The notes under the pieces: model-generated
Told to the model about the DNA's origin: nothing
Databases searched by the model: none
The model's input: only the letters and a program-made list of their open reading frames with translations
Assembly (NCBI GenBank): GCA_019744775.1
Contig: JAIETZ010000001.1
Coordinates: 744,001-808,000 of the forward strand
Source of the DNA: Candidatus Obscuribacterales bacterium
GTDB lineage: Bacteria; Cyanobacteriota; Vampirovibrionia; Obscuribacterales; Obscuribacteraceae
Direction: 5' to 3'
Length of the DNA stretch: 64,000 nt
Part shown: positions 44,283 through 51,548 of the stretch, in pieces
Layout: every line of letters begins with the position of its first letter
Numbering within the stretch: the first letter of the stretch is position 1
Made by a program: the position numbers and the translations under genes

Positions 44283-44963
44283 ATGCCGACAGCAGACGTG
44301 CGAGTAACTGTAGACTCCGTCGTTTTGACTGTGCAGGAAGACACCCTGGAAGTACTACTTATTAAGCGCAAGTACGAGCCTTTCAAAACTAAGTGGGCGC
44401 TGCCGGGTGGATTTCTTGAGACTTCGGACAAAAGCCTGGAAGATGCAGTTGCCCGCGAATTATATGAAGAGACCAATGTCTCAAACGTCTATCTCGAACA
44501 GTTATATACGTTCGGCGACAAAGGTCGTGATCCCAGAGGTCGTGTCGTTACTGTTGCCTATCTTGCCCTCATTCGTCAGGAGGGTTTTGAACTGCGCACT
44601 AGCTCTGAGGCATCAGGGGTTGCCTGGTGGCCGGTCAACGCACTTCCAGATTTAGCTTTTGACCACGAACGCATCATTAGCTATGCGCATCAGCGATTGA
44701 AAAACAAAATCGAATACTCACCGGCAGCATTTAAACTGCTGCCCGACAAATTTACTTTGCGCGATCTACAAATGATCTATGAGGGCGTACTGGGTAAAGC
44801 GATAGATAACCGCAACTTCCGAAAGAAGTTTCTCAATACAGGCGTTCTCCAAGAGCTGGAAGAAACGACCCAAGAATCATCCTTCAGACCGGCTCGACTG
44901 TATTCATTCTCGGAGGAAGACTTCGAGAAACTACCTGATCGCCCAGTTTTCGTATTCAGCTAA
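44283..44963 (+). CDS. nrtR: NrtR-type Nudix transcriptional regulator of NAD metabolism
   Basis: 226 residues. N-terminal Nudix domain (~1-150) with ALPGGFLETSDKSLEDAVAR... and RELYEETNV; the box has Asp where Glu is usual plus one extra residue, so hydrolase activity may be lost. C-terminal winged helix ~155-215 (FTLRDLQMIYEGVLGKAID, NFRKKFLNTGVLQE) is the NrtR signature. NrtR repressors bind ADP-ribose and control NAD biosynthesis, and nadC-nadA-nadB follow directly, which strongly supports the role. ATG preceded by AGGGG. Confidence 0.9.
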   Translation: MPTADVRVTVDSVVLTVQEDTLEVLLIKRKYEPFKTKWALPGGFLETSDKSLEDAVARELYEETNVSNVYLEQLYTFGDKGRDPRGRVVTVAYLALIRQEGFELRTSSEASGVAWWPVNALPDLAFDHERIISYAHQRLKNKIEYSPAAFKLLPDKFTLRDLQMIYEGVLGKAIDNRNFRKKFLNTGVLQELEETTQESSFRPARLYSFSEEDFEKLPDRPVFVFS

Positions 44964-45125
44964 AAGCAACCGTTAACCTTACACTCGCACGCAGACCTAT
45001 CGTCTGTATATATTACATTCTCAAGATGTCGGTCTCCTCACAGACATTATCCGACAAGGCTCATCCAGTGAGGCTTCTGAGCATCAGCCGGCTGGTCAAC
45101 CGCGTTTAATAGACGCTCTAGTCAA

Positions 45126-45152
45126 GTTATGGTATAACGTAATTAGTACGTT
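45126..45152 (+). promoter_or_regulatory. Putative NrtR operator/promoter of nadCAB
   Basis: Two overlapping inverted repeats: GTTAT-GGT-ATAAC (45126-45138) and AACGTA-ATTAG-TACGTT (45136-45152). The first contains an extended -10-like TGGTATAAC. They lie 55 bases before nadC in a 243-base gap with no gene, the expected place for an NrtR site; binding is inferred. Confidence 0.5.
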
Positions 45153-45206
45153 TGCTTGGTTCCGACTTCACCGTCGAGAAGTAGATTAATTTAAGGAATC
45201 CACACC

Positions 45207-46136
45207 ATGACCAACACGACAAACCTTTTAGCAACAGCCAAATTGCCGACCAGCGAGCAAATCCCAGCTACTGTCAATCGACCACTATTTAGCGACTGGG
45301 AAGAGCAGCTAATAGACAGGTCAATCAAATTCGCCTTCGAAGAAGACCTTGGCATTAATAACGAAGACATCACATCTTTGGCGACTGTGTCACCCGACAC
45401 AGTCGTTTCTGCTTCTTTGGTTATAAAGCAGAAAGGCACGATTGCCGGACTCTACCTCTTAGAGAAGGTCTTCGGCAAACTGGACAAAGACATCTCCATC
45501 AAATTGCTAGGACGAGATGGCGACACGATTACTCAAATCCCGCACACGATTGCCACGATAACAGGCAAAGCCAGAGCGATACTTGCCGGCGAAAGATTAG
45601 CCCTCAACTACATCCAGAGACTATCGGGCATTGCTACGAAAACAAAGCAATTTGTTGAGCTGGCAAAACCGGAAGGCGTTCAAATCCTCAACACAAGAAA
45701 AACCACACCGGGACTAAGGACTCTTGAGAGAGAAGCCACTTATGTCGCCGGCGCCTTGAACCATCGCTTTGGACTGAGCGAAGGCATTCTCATCAAAGAC
45801 AACCACATCAGACTAGCCGGCGGCATTCCGCAGGCAATCGCCAAAGTACGCGAGATGCATCCGGATCGCATCGTCGAAGTTGAGACCACAACTCTCAATG
45901 AAGTTCGCCAAGCCGAAGAAGCTGGAGCGGAAATCGTCATGCTCGACAATATGACGCCGCAAATGGTGACTGAAGCCGTAGCAATACTTGACGGCAAGGC
46001 TTTCATTGAAGTCTCCGGCGGAATTAATTTAGACAACATTTCTCACTACCTAATAAAGGGTGTCAACGGCATATCAATCGGCGGGCTGACACATTCAGCA
46101 CCGGCGATAGATATTAGTCTTGAGGTTGAAATATAA
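45207..46136 (+). CDS. nadC: Nicotinate-nucleotide pyrophosphorylase
   Basis: Quinolinate phosphoribosyltransferase, joining quinolinate and PRPP to nicotinate mononucleotide. 309 residues with a ~25-residue leader before the core. Blocks ERLALNYIQRLSGIAT, ILNTRKTTPGLRTLEREA, HRFGLSEGILIKDNH and the C-terminal IEVSGGINLDNI. AAGGA ribosome site. First gene of a three-gene NAD operon; 2 bases separate it from nadA. Confidence 0.97.
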   Translation: MTNTTNLLATAKLPTSEQIPATVNRPLFSDWEEQLIDRSIKFAFEEDLGINNEDITSLATVSPDTVVSASLVIKQKGTIAGLYLLEKVFGKLDKDISIKLLGRDGDTITQIPHTIATITGKARAILAGERLALNYIQRLSGIATKTKQFVELAKPEGVQILNTRKTTPGLRTLEREATYVAGALNHRFGLSEGILIKDNHIRLAGGIPQAIAKVREMHPDRIVEVETTTLNEVRQAEEAGAEIVMLDNMTPQMVTEAVAILDGKAFIEVSGGINLDNISHYLIKGVNGISIGGLTHSAPAIDISLEVEI

Positions 46137-46138
46137 CC

Positions 46139-47125
46139 ATGCTGCAAACAAAAATAATTCCGTCAGCGCTCACCGACCAGTTAAGACAAGACCAACTGGT
46201 TAAAGAAATCCGAGCACTGGCGAAAAAGCGCAACGCCGTTATTCTGGCGCACAACTATCAAATCCCCGAGATACAAGATGTTGCCGATTTCGTTGGCGAC
46301 TCCCTGGGGCTTTCACAGCAAGCGCACAAAACATCTGCTGATGTTATTGCTTTCTGCGGCGTACACTTCATGGCTGAAACAGCAGCTATTCTATGCCCAG
46401 ACAAACGCGTTCTCATTCCAGATCTAAAGGCAGGCTGCTCTCTAGCGGAGTCAATTAATATTGATCAACTGCGCGCCTGGAAAGCAGAGCATCCAAATGC
46501 CGTCGTTGTTTCATATGTAAATACAACTGCCGAAATTAAAGCTGAGACGGATTATTGCTGCACATCCGGCAATGCATTAAAGATCGTCCAATCTATTCCA
46601 GAGGACCAGGAAATTTTATTTCTGCCAGATCAATTTTTAGGATCTTGGGTGCAGAAAATGACTGGCCGCAAAAATATGCACATATGGATGGGTGAGTGTC
46701 ACGTTCACTCGGCTGTTCCACCAAGCAAAATCGACGAGAAGTTAAAAGAGTATCCGAAAGCTGAACTTCTAATTCACCCTGAATGTGGTTGTTTAACTCC
46801 ATATTTGGATCGCGTGATTAGACAAAACGGCACATGTCCATTAAAAGTTGCATCGACCGAAGGCATGATGAAACAAGCCAATACTTCATCATCCAAACAG
46901 TTTGTCGTTGCAACTGAAATTGGCATTCTACACAGACTCAAGAAAGAAAATCCCGAAAAGGAATTTCTACCCATCGACAATGAGATGTCCTGCAAATACA
47001 TGAAGATGATTACACTCGAAAATTTGCATAACGCACTTAAAAATGACGAATTCCACGTAACAGTCCCTGAAGAGATTGCAAAGAAAGCAAGACTTTCAAT
47101 AGACAGAATGATTTCTATTGTTTAA
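46139..47125 (+). CDS. nadA: Quinolinate synthase A
   Basis: Condenses iminoaspartate and dihydroxyacetone phosphate to quinolinate using a [4Fe-4S] cluster. 328 residues. Cluster Cys in AFCGVHFMAETA (Cys73), MGECHVH and HPECGC; also ILAHNYQIPEIQDVADFVGD and TEIGILHRL. Second gene of nadC-nadA-nadB. Confidence 0.97.
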   Translation: MLQTKIIPSALTDQLRQDQLVKEIRALAKKRNAVILAHNYQIPEIQDVADFVGDSLGLSQQAHKTSADVIAFCGVHFMAETAAILCPDKRVLIPDLKAGCSLAESINIDQLRAWKAEHPNAVVVSYVNTTAEIKAETDYCCTSGNALKIVQSIPEDQEILFLPDQFLGSWVQKMTGRKNMHIWMGECHVHSAVPPSKIDEKLKEYPKAELLIHPECGCLTPYLDRVIRQNGTCPLKVASTEGMMKQANTSSSKQFVVATEIGILHRLKKENPEKEFLPIDNEMSCKYMKMITLENLHNALKNDEFHVTVPEEIAKKARLSIDRMISIV

Positions 47126-47148
47126 ATCGGCGTTGCCAGAGGTTAAAA

Positions 47149-48858
47149 ATGACATCAACAACAGATTCATTAAAATTTGACAGCCTGGTAGTTGGCTCAG
47201 GACTAGCTGGACTGCTCTCAGCCCTGGAGCTTGCCAATCAAGGTCAATCAGTCGCCCTTGTCTCAAAAGGTGCGCTTGTTGAATCTAATACTTCTTGGGC
47301 ACAAGGTGGACTCGCTGCGGTAACACCTGCAAGTTTTCTCGATTCACCGGAAAAACACTTCCAAGACACAATTAAATCCGGCGCCGGATTAACCGATCAA
47401 TTAACAGCGTGGCTCATAATTCGCGACGGCGCAAAATTAGTCGAAAAGTTAGGTCAACTCGGAGTCAATTTTGACATCAGAGAAAATAAAACTTTCGATT
47501 TAGCACTAGAAGGCGGTCACCGCCAACCTCGTGTCTTGCACTGCAAAGATACAACCGGCAGATCAATTACAACTGCATTAGCAGAACACGTGCGGTCACA
47601 CGCAAATATCACAGTACTCGAACATTGCGCGGCACTAGATTTAATTGTTCAAGAAAATAATTGTCTGGGCGCTTATTTCATTAATGGCAAATCCACAATC
47701 ACAATTCTTGCCAACAATACACTCCTTGCCTCCGGTGGAATTGGTCAAGTCTTCTCGCGTACAACAAATCCACTTGTCGCAACAGGCGACGGCATTGCAA
47801 TGGCATACAGAGCAGGCGCGGCGCTTGCCGATATGGAATTTGTGCAATTCCATCCGACAGCTCTTTTCGTTAAGGATGCACCAGCATTTTTAATTTCAGA
47901 AGCAGTACGCGGCGCAGGCGCAATTCTCACTGACGACAATGAAGAGCCATTCATGCACCGCTTTCATGAAAACGGTGAGTTAGCAACGCGTGACATTGTC
48001 GCTCGCGCAATTCACACTACAATTCGCAGACAAGCTAAACCATATGTGTATTTAGATATGAGACCAATTGGTATAGAAAAGCTTGCCGAAAGATTTCCAC
48101 ACATCATCAATAATTGCCGCCATTGGGGAATTGATCCACTAATACAGCCCGTGCCTGTTGCACCTGCAGCACACTATTTCATGGGTGGAATTTTGACAAA
48201 TGTTGATGGTCAGACATCGGTAGATAATTTGTACGCAATTGGCGAATGCGCCGCAAATGGCTTGCATGGCGCAAATAGACTCGCTAGCAATTCACTGTTA
48301 GAGGCAGGCGTAATGGCAATTCGCGTCACTCAGTGTATTGCTAAAAATGTAAGTCGGACAACAAAAACACATACCATTGGACCAGCGCGAAAATTAATGG
48401 CCGCTCCGCTAGATGCCGAAAAATTGAAAGAATCTCTCTACAAAAACGCCGGTATTGTGCGTAATGCTGAATCATTAACTGAGCTTGCATCATCATTATT
48501 CCAAGAATCGATGCTTGCACCACGCAACACTGTTGCGCAAGCAGAATCAGCAAATATGTTGATCATGGGCAAATTAATTGCTCGCGCAGCACTTTTGCGT
48601 ACCGAATCAAGAGGCGCTCATTACCGCGCAGATCATCCACAGGATGATGAGCGCATGAAGCAGCGCCTAATTGTTATGAATGGAAAATGGTCCTGGCTTG
48701 AGCCGAAAGCAATTAGCCTCGACGACGACTGCGCTTCTCCTCAAATCCAGCCTGTTGCTCAGCCTTTAGCTGGAGACGTCTTTGCAATTGCGCAGGCGAA
48801 AAAGGAAAAGAACACCAACCGGCACCGCCCACAGGGCACGTCCCCAAAACATTCGTAA
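47149..48858 (+). CDS. nadB: L-aspartate oxidase
   Basis: FAD enzyme oxidising aspartate to iminoaspartate for NadA. 569 residues. FAD-binding VVGSGLAGLLSALELA, TSWAQGGLAAV, EGGHRQPRVLHCKDTTGR and GECAANGLHGANRLASNSLLE are diagnostic. The helical C-terminal domain ends near residue 525 and is followed by ~45 residues of polar tail (KKEKNTNRHRPQGTSPKHS). That tail is antisense to the candidate small gene at 48713-48922. The gene closes the aspartate-to-NaMN pathway. Confidence 0.96.
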   Translation: MTSTTDSLKFDSLVVGSGLAGLLSALELANQGQSVALVSKGALVESNTSWAQGGLAAVTPASFLDSPEKHFQDTIKSGAGLTDQLTAWLIIRDGAKLVEKLGQLGVNFDIRENKTFDLALEGGHRQPRVLHCKDTTGRSITTALAEHVRSHANITVLEHCAALDLIVQENNCLGAYFINGKSTITILANNTLLASGGIGQVFSRTTNPLVATGDGIAMAYRAGAALADMEFVQFHPTALFVKDAPAFLISEAVRGAGAILTDDNEEPFMHRFHENGELATRDIVARAIHTTIRRQAKPYVYLDMRPIGIEKLAERFPHIINNCRHWGIDPLIQPVPVAPAAHYFMGGILTNVDGQTSVDNLYAIGECAANGLHGANRLASNSLLEAGVMAIRVTQCIAKNVSRTTKTHTIGPARKLMAAPLDAEKLKESLYKNAGIVRNAESLTELASSLFQESMLAPRNTVAQAESANMLIMGKLIARAALLRTESRGAHYRADHPQDDERMKQRLIVMNGKWSWLEPKAISLDDDCASPQIQPVAQPLAGDVFAIAQAKKEKNTNRHRPQGTSPKHS

Positions 48859-48922
48859 TAGGTTTTGTTGAAGTACGTTTACGAACAGTGCGCACCAAGA
48901 GCTTTGTTGAATGAGCCATCAT
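48713..48922 (-). CDS. Candidate small basic protein antisense to nadB 3' end
   Basis: 69 residues, strongly basic, starting at tandem ATGs (48922 and 48919) with a perfect AGGAGG (48927-48932) 4 and 7 bases upstream. Content: THE N-terminus MMAHSTKLLVRTVRKRT, a short Gly/Pro/Trp centre (TCPVGGAGWCSFPF) and a helical, Gln/Arg-rich end (AQLQRRLQLKAEQ ... KRSRRRG). No family recognised. It shares 146 bases with the nadB tail on the other strand. The ribosome site argues for reality; the overlap argues against. Confidence 0.5.
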   Translation of the reverse strand: MMAHSTKLLVRTVRKRTSTKPITNVLGTCPVGGAGWCSFPFSPAQLQRRLQLKAEQQAGFEEKRSRRRG

Positions 48923-49029
48923 TGAGCCTCCTGTCTATATTTGTTTTACCACCAATAGCCCTAAATGGCCAAATTTTTGCATTTACTTATGCCTGGAAAG
49001 GCGCAACCAGCCTTGAATTGAAGGATTCT

Positions 49030-49063
49030 CATCCAAATGACGGTAAAAATCATCATTTAGATG
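49030..49063. other. Inverted repeat upstream of the cytochrome operon
   Basis: Arms CATC-c-AAATG and CATTT-a-GATG, nine of ten paired, 14-base loop. In the gap between nadB and the DUF2892 gene; role unknown. Confidence 0.4.
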
Positions 49064-49092
49064 GAAGGAAAATTGCAACGTAAAATCTACCT

Positions 49093-49110
49093 TTGTAGTG
49101 TTAACTACAA
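49093..49110. promoter_or_regulatory. CRP/FNR-family-like palindrome TTGTAGT-N4-ACTACAA
   Basis: Seven-base perfect arms. It contains TGTA-N8-TACA, the consensus of cyanobacterial NtcA, a CRP/FNR-family regulator. It ends 18 bases before the ATG of the first gene of the cytochrome operon, too close for activation from the usual -41 site and better placed for repression, or it may be a leader hairpin. Confidence 0.45.
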
Positions 49111-49128
49111 TAGGTGGCCACAAGAACT

Positions 49129-49371
49129 ATGAATTCAACAACTAATATATGGTCCCTAGACCGTCAGGTTCGCTTCACGTCCGCTGTACTAATTCTACTT
49201 GGTATCAGCTTGGCGTACACGATATCGCCATTTTGGATCTATCTTTCTGCATTTATTGCATTGGGCATGCTTTTGTCTGCTTTAACCGATAGCTGCGGCA
49301 TGGGTCTTGTCTTAAGCAAATTGCCCTGGAATAGAACTGTTAAATCTTGTGCCAAGGATTGCCAAAATTGA
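49129..49371 (+). CDS. DUF2892 (YgaP-like) small membrane protein
   Basis: 80 residues from ATG 49129 (AGGTGG upstream; GTG 49114 is an alternative). Family pattern WSLDRQVRFTSAVLILLGISL ... LSALTDSCGMGLVLSKLPWNR (given in part), two transmembrane helices and the conserved Cys of DSCGMG. DUF2892 modules are often fused to or next to rhodaneses and sulfur- or redox-related genes. First of a four-gene unit with two c-type cytochromes. Confidence 0.85.
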   Translation: MNSTTNIWSLDRQVRFTSAVLILLGISLAYTISPFWIYLSAFIALGMLLSALTDSCGMGLVLSKLPWNRTVKSCAKDCQN

Positions 49372-49412
49372 TTTCTGCGTTAACAATTGATGCAGTCAAT
49401 AAGGCATAAAAA

Positions 49413-50132
49413 GTGAAAAGAATTATCTTCCTCGTAGCTTTAGTACAGCTGTCCTTCTTAGTCGAAACTGTTTCAGCCAATCCGCAAAATAAATTATCAA
49501 AATCGGCAATTGAAGGCAAAGCTCTATTTGCAACAATGAATTGCGCCAGTTGCCATACCGTAGGGCAAGAAGGTGGGTGCTTGGGCCCACCATTGGCAGG
49601 CGTCGGTTCCCGCCGCACGAAAGGATTTCTCGAAGCACGTCTTACAAATACAAAAGAAGCCGAACTGAAATTCCAATCGGAATATAGCTATCACGCCGAA
49701 TTAATGCCGCATCCAAGGTTTGCTCCTGAGACGGCCAATAAGTTGATTGCCTACTTGCAAACATTGCCCAGTCCTAAAGGTGGCTTTCAAATAGAGCCTC
49801 ATAAACCATTAGAGGCAAAGTCAAGAAATGCGAATGAAATCAAAGAAGCAACAGCAGCTGATATCGCTGAAGGCGCACGCAACTTTTACAAATTCGGTTG
49901 CGCCGCCTGTCATTCAATCGGCAATATTGGAGGATCATTAGGACCTGCTCTTGATGGAGTGGGCGGGTTTAGAGATCTTGATTTCATAACCGATCACATC
50001 ACGGACGCGCAAATTCATACAAGAATGTTGAAGGGTGATGAAGGCACAAGCAAGATGCCTCACTTCAAAGCAACCGAAAAAGAAATTGACCAAATCGCGG
50101 CTTTTCTGTATACATTGAAGTCTAAGAAGTAG
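49413..50132 (+). CDS. Diheme c-type cytochrome, exported
   Basis: 239 residues. Signal peptide KRIIFLVALVQLSFLVETVSA. Two cytochrome c domains, each with CxxCH and a distal Met: CASCHTVG with LMPHP, and CAACHSIG with KMPHF. The two domains look like an internal duplication (EGKALFATMNCASCH / EGARNFYKFGCAACH; G..GPPLAGVG / G..GPALDGVG). Periplasmic electron carrier; the donor and acceptor are not in the window. Confidence 0.93.
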   Translation: MKRIIFLVALVQLSFLVETVSANPQNKLSKSAIEGKALFATMNCASCHTVGQEGGCLGPPLAGVGSRRTKGFLEARLTNTKEAELKFQSEYSYHAELMPHPRFAPETANKLIAYLQTLPSPKGGFQIEPHKPLEAKSRNANEIKEATAADIAEGARNFYKFGCAACHSIGNIGGSLGPALDGVGGFRDLDFITDHITDAQIHTRMLKGDEGTSKMPHFKATEKEIDQIAAFLYTLKSKK

Positions 50133-50144
50133 TTGGAGGGAATT

Positions 50145-50546
50145 GTGTCTGTAATTAGTGGAATACGTCTTGTTGTCTTTACCTTACTAGCATTATCTGT
50201 AACTTTGTCCTTTCAAATAACTGATGCAGCCGCAAAAGATCAGGCAAAAAAGAATCGCGCAACAAAGGTCGAAGGACAAACGATCTTCAATCAGTACTGT
50301 GCCAGCTGCCACCAGGATGGTGGCAATGTGACAGTACCCAGCAAAACAGTAGCCGGCTCCAACAAGTTAGCTACGGTTGCAGTTTTTAAAGATTATTTGA
50401 ATAACCCTGTTGGGCACATGCCTTTCTACAAAAATGTTATAGATGACAAGGCTACCCTCGATGCACTCTATAGATATTGCAAGTCTTTGAAAAAGGAAAG
50501 TATCAAACAAGTGTCTCAAGAGCCTATGCCCAGCAATAAGCTCTAA
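50145..50546 (+). CDS. Monoheme c-type cytochrome, exported
   Basis: 133 residues from GTG 50145, which has GGAGGG 4 bases upstream (a TTG at 50133 lies inside that site). Signal peptide or anchor RLVVFTLLALSVTLSFQI; one heme site CASCHQDG and probable distal Met in HMPFY. 12 bases after the diheme gene; its stop overlaps the next ATG (TAATG). Confidence 0.9.
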   Translation: MSVISGIRLVVFTLLALSVTLSFQITDAAAKDQAKKNRATKVEGQTIFNQYCASCHQDGGNVTVPSKTVAGSNKLATVAVFKDYLNNPVGHMPFYKNVIDDKATLDALYRYCKSLKKESIKQVSQEPMPSNKL

Positions 50547-51310
50547 TGATTCGATTTCTTGTTTTTTGTATATCAATGCTTGTTTGCAGCTCAAGCGCGC
50601 AAGCATTGGATTTGCCCAGTGCAATACAACCCTATAGGCTGGAGCACTTCCCGACTCAAGAACAACTCTTAATTCGCCTCAAAGACCTAAAGGCAAAAGC
50701 TCTAAGCAAACCGGACAACAGCCAAATTCTCGTAAACCTTGCTGAGGTCGAAGGTCAGCTGGGAGATCTAGACCAAGCCATAAAACACGGCAGATCAGCT
50801 GCAAACTATGCTCCTGAAGACTTCAGAGTTCATCTGGTTTTGGCAAGACTTTTCCTTCTTGACCGCAACGCATTGGCAGCCAGGCTCCAGGCAGAAAGAG
50901 CCCTTGAGCTGATGGGCAAGACTGGCGATAGAACTGCTGCCCGGTGCTTGCAGATAACCGCTCTAATTGACCTGAAAGAGCTTTCAAAAGCAGACAAGCT
51001 ATCAGCCTCGGAGTTCAAAAAGAGCCCTAAGGATGCCCGTTTAGCCTTCCTTAGAGGGTGGGTTTTGGCTGCTAACCAAGAGAAAGCGGCTCAGGAAGCA
51101 GCATTGAGCGCCTACAGGCAGTCTCTAATCCTCGATCCAAGCATGAACGAGTCCCATTACAACCTGGGGCTTCTACTGGCTCAACAAGGGCAAAATAAGG
51201 CGGCAATTGCCGAGCTAACCACCTATTTGTCTTCTTCGTCAGGGACATCCAGTAGTTCAACTGCCAAGTTAGCAGAAGATTTAATCTCCAAATTAGCCCA
51301 TCAGGACTGA
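50546..51310 (+). CDS. Exported TPR protein of the cytochrome operon
   Basis: 254 residues. Signal peptide IRFLVFCISMLVCSSSAQA; three to four TPR-like units from ~45 (ILVNLAEVEGQLGDLDQAIK, FRVHLVLARLFLLDRNALAA, YNLGLLLAQQGQNKAAIAE). Translationally coupled to the monoheme gene. CcmH/NrfG-like TPR proteins help cytochrome c assembly; whether this one does is inference from context. Confidence 0.86.
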   Translation: MIRFLVFCISMLVCSSSAQALDLPSAIQPYRLEHFPTQEQLLIRLKDLKAKALSKPDNSQILVNLAEVEGQLGDLDQAIKHGRSAANYAPEDFRVHLVLARLFLLDRNALAARLQAERALELMGKTGDRTAARCLQITALIDLKELSKADKLSASEFKKSPKDARLAFLRGWVLAANQEKAAQEAALSAYRQSLILDPSMNESHYNLGLLLAQQGQNKAAIAELTTYLSSSSGTSSSSTAKLAEDLISKLAHQD

Positions 51311-51481
51311 ATTTCCGATCTCCTGGCAATCGACCTCGAAAAACCGCTTGATCTCCCAAATACAAGCGTCTAATAATTGTGGTGCCTCGCTTTCAGGGGT
51401 TCCAAGGATGAACAGGTGGAAATGCCTTTTCACCCACTCGTATATCTACTGGCCAGGCTCGTATTTATCCCATCGCAATCC

Positions 51482-51511
51482 TTGACAGTGAATACCGTAA
51501 TGTAGTCTAAT
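51482..51511 (+). promoter_or_regulatory. Promoter of the smc operon
   Basis: Perfect -35 TTGACA (51482-51487), 18-base spacer, -10 TCTAAT (51506-51511, 5 of 6). Predicted start ~51518, 31 bases before the smc ATG. The rest of the 238-base gap holds nothing I recognise. Confidence 0.7.
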
Positions 51512-51548
51512 GCGAACTGTGGATTGGTATGGGTTTCAAGCGATTTAG

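Noticed and set aside
48865-49083. 72-codon plus-strand ORF after nadB
   Set aside because: No ribosome site, runs through the inverted repeat, and no family features; the opposite-strand ORF is better supported.
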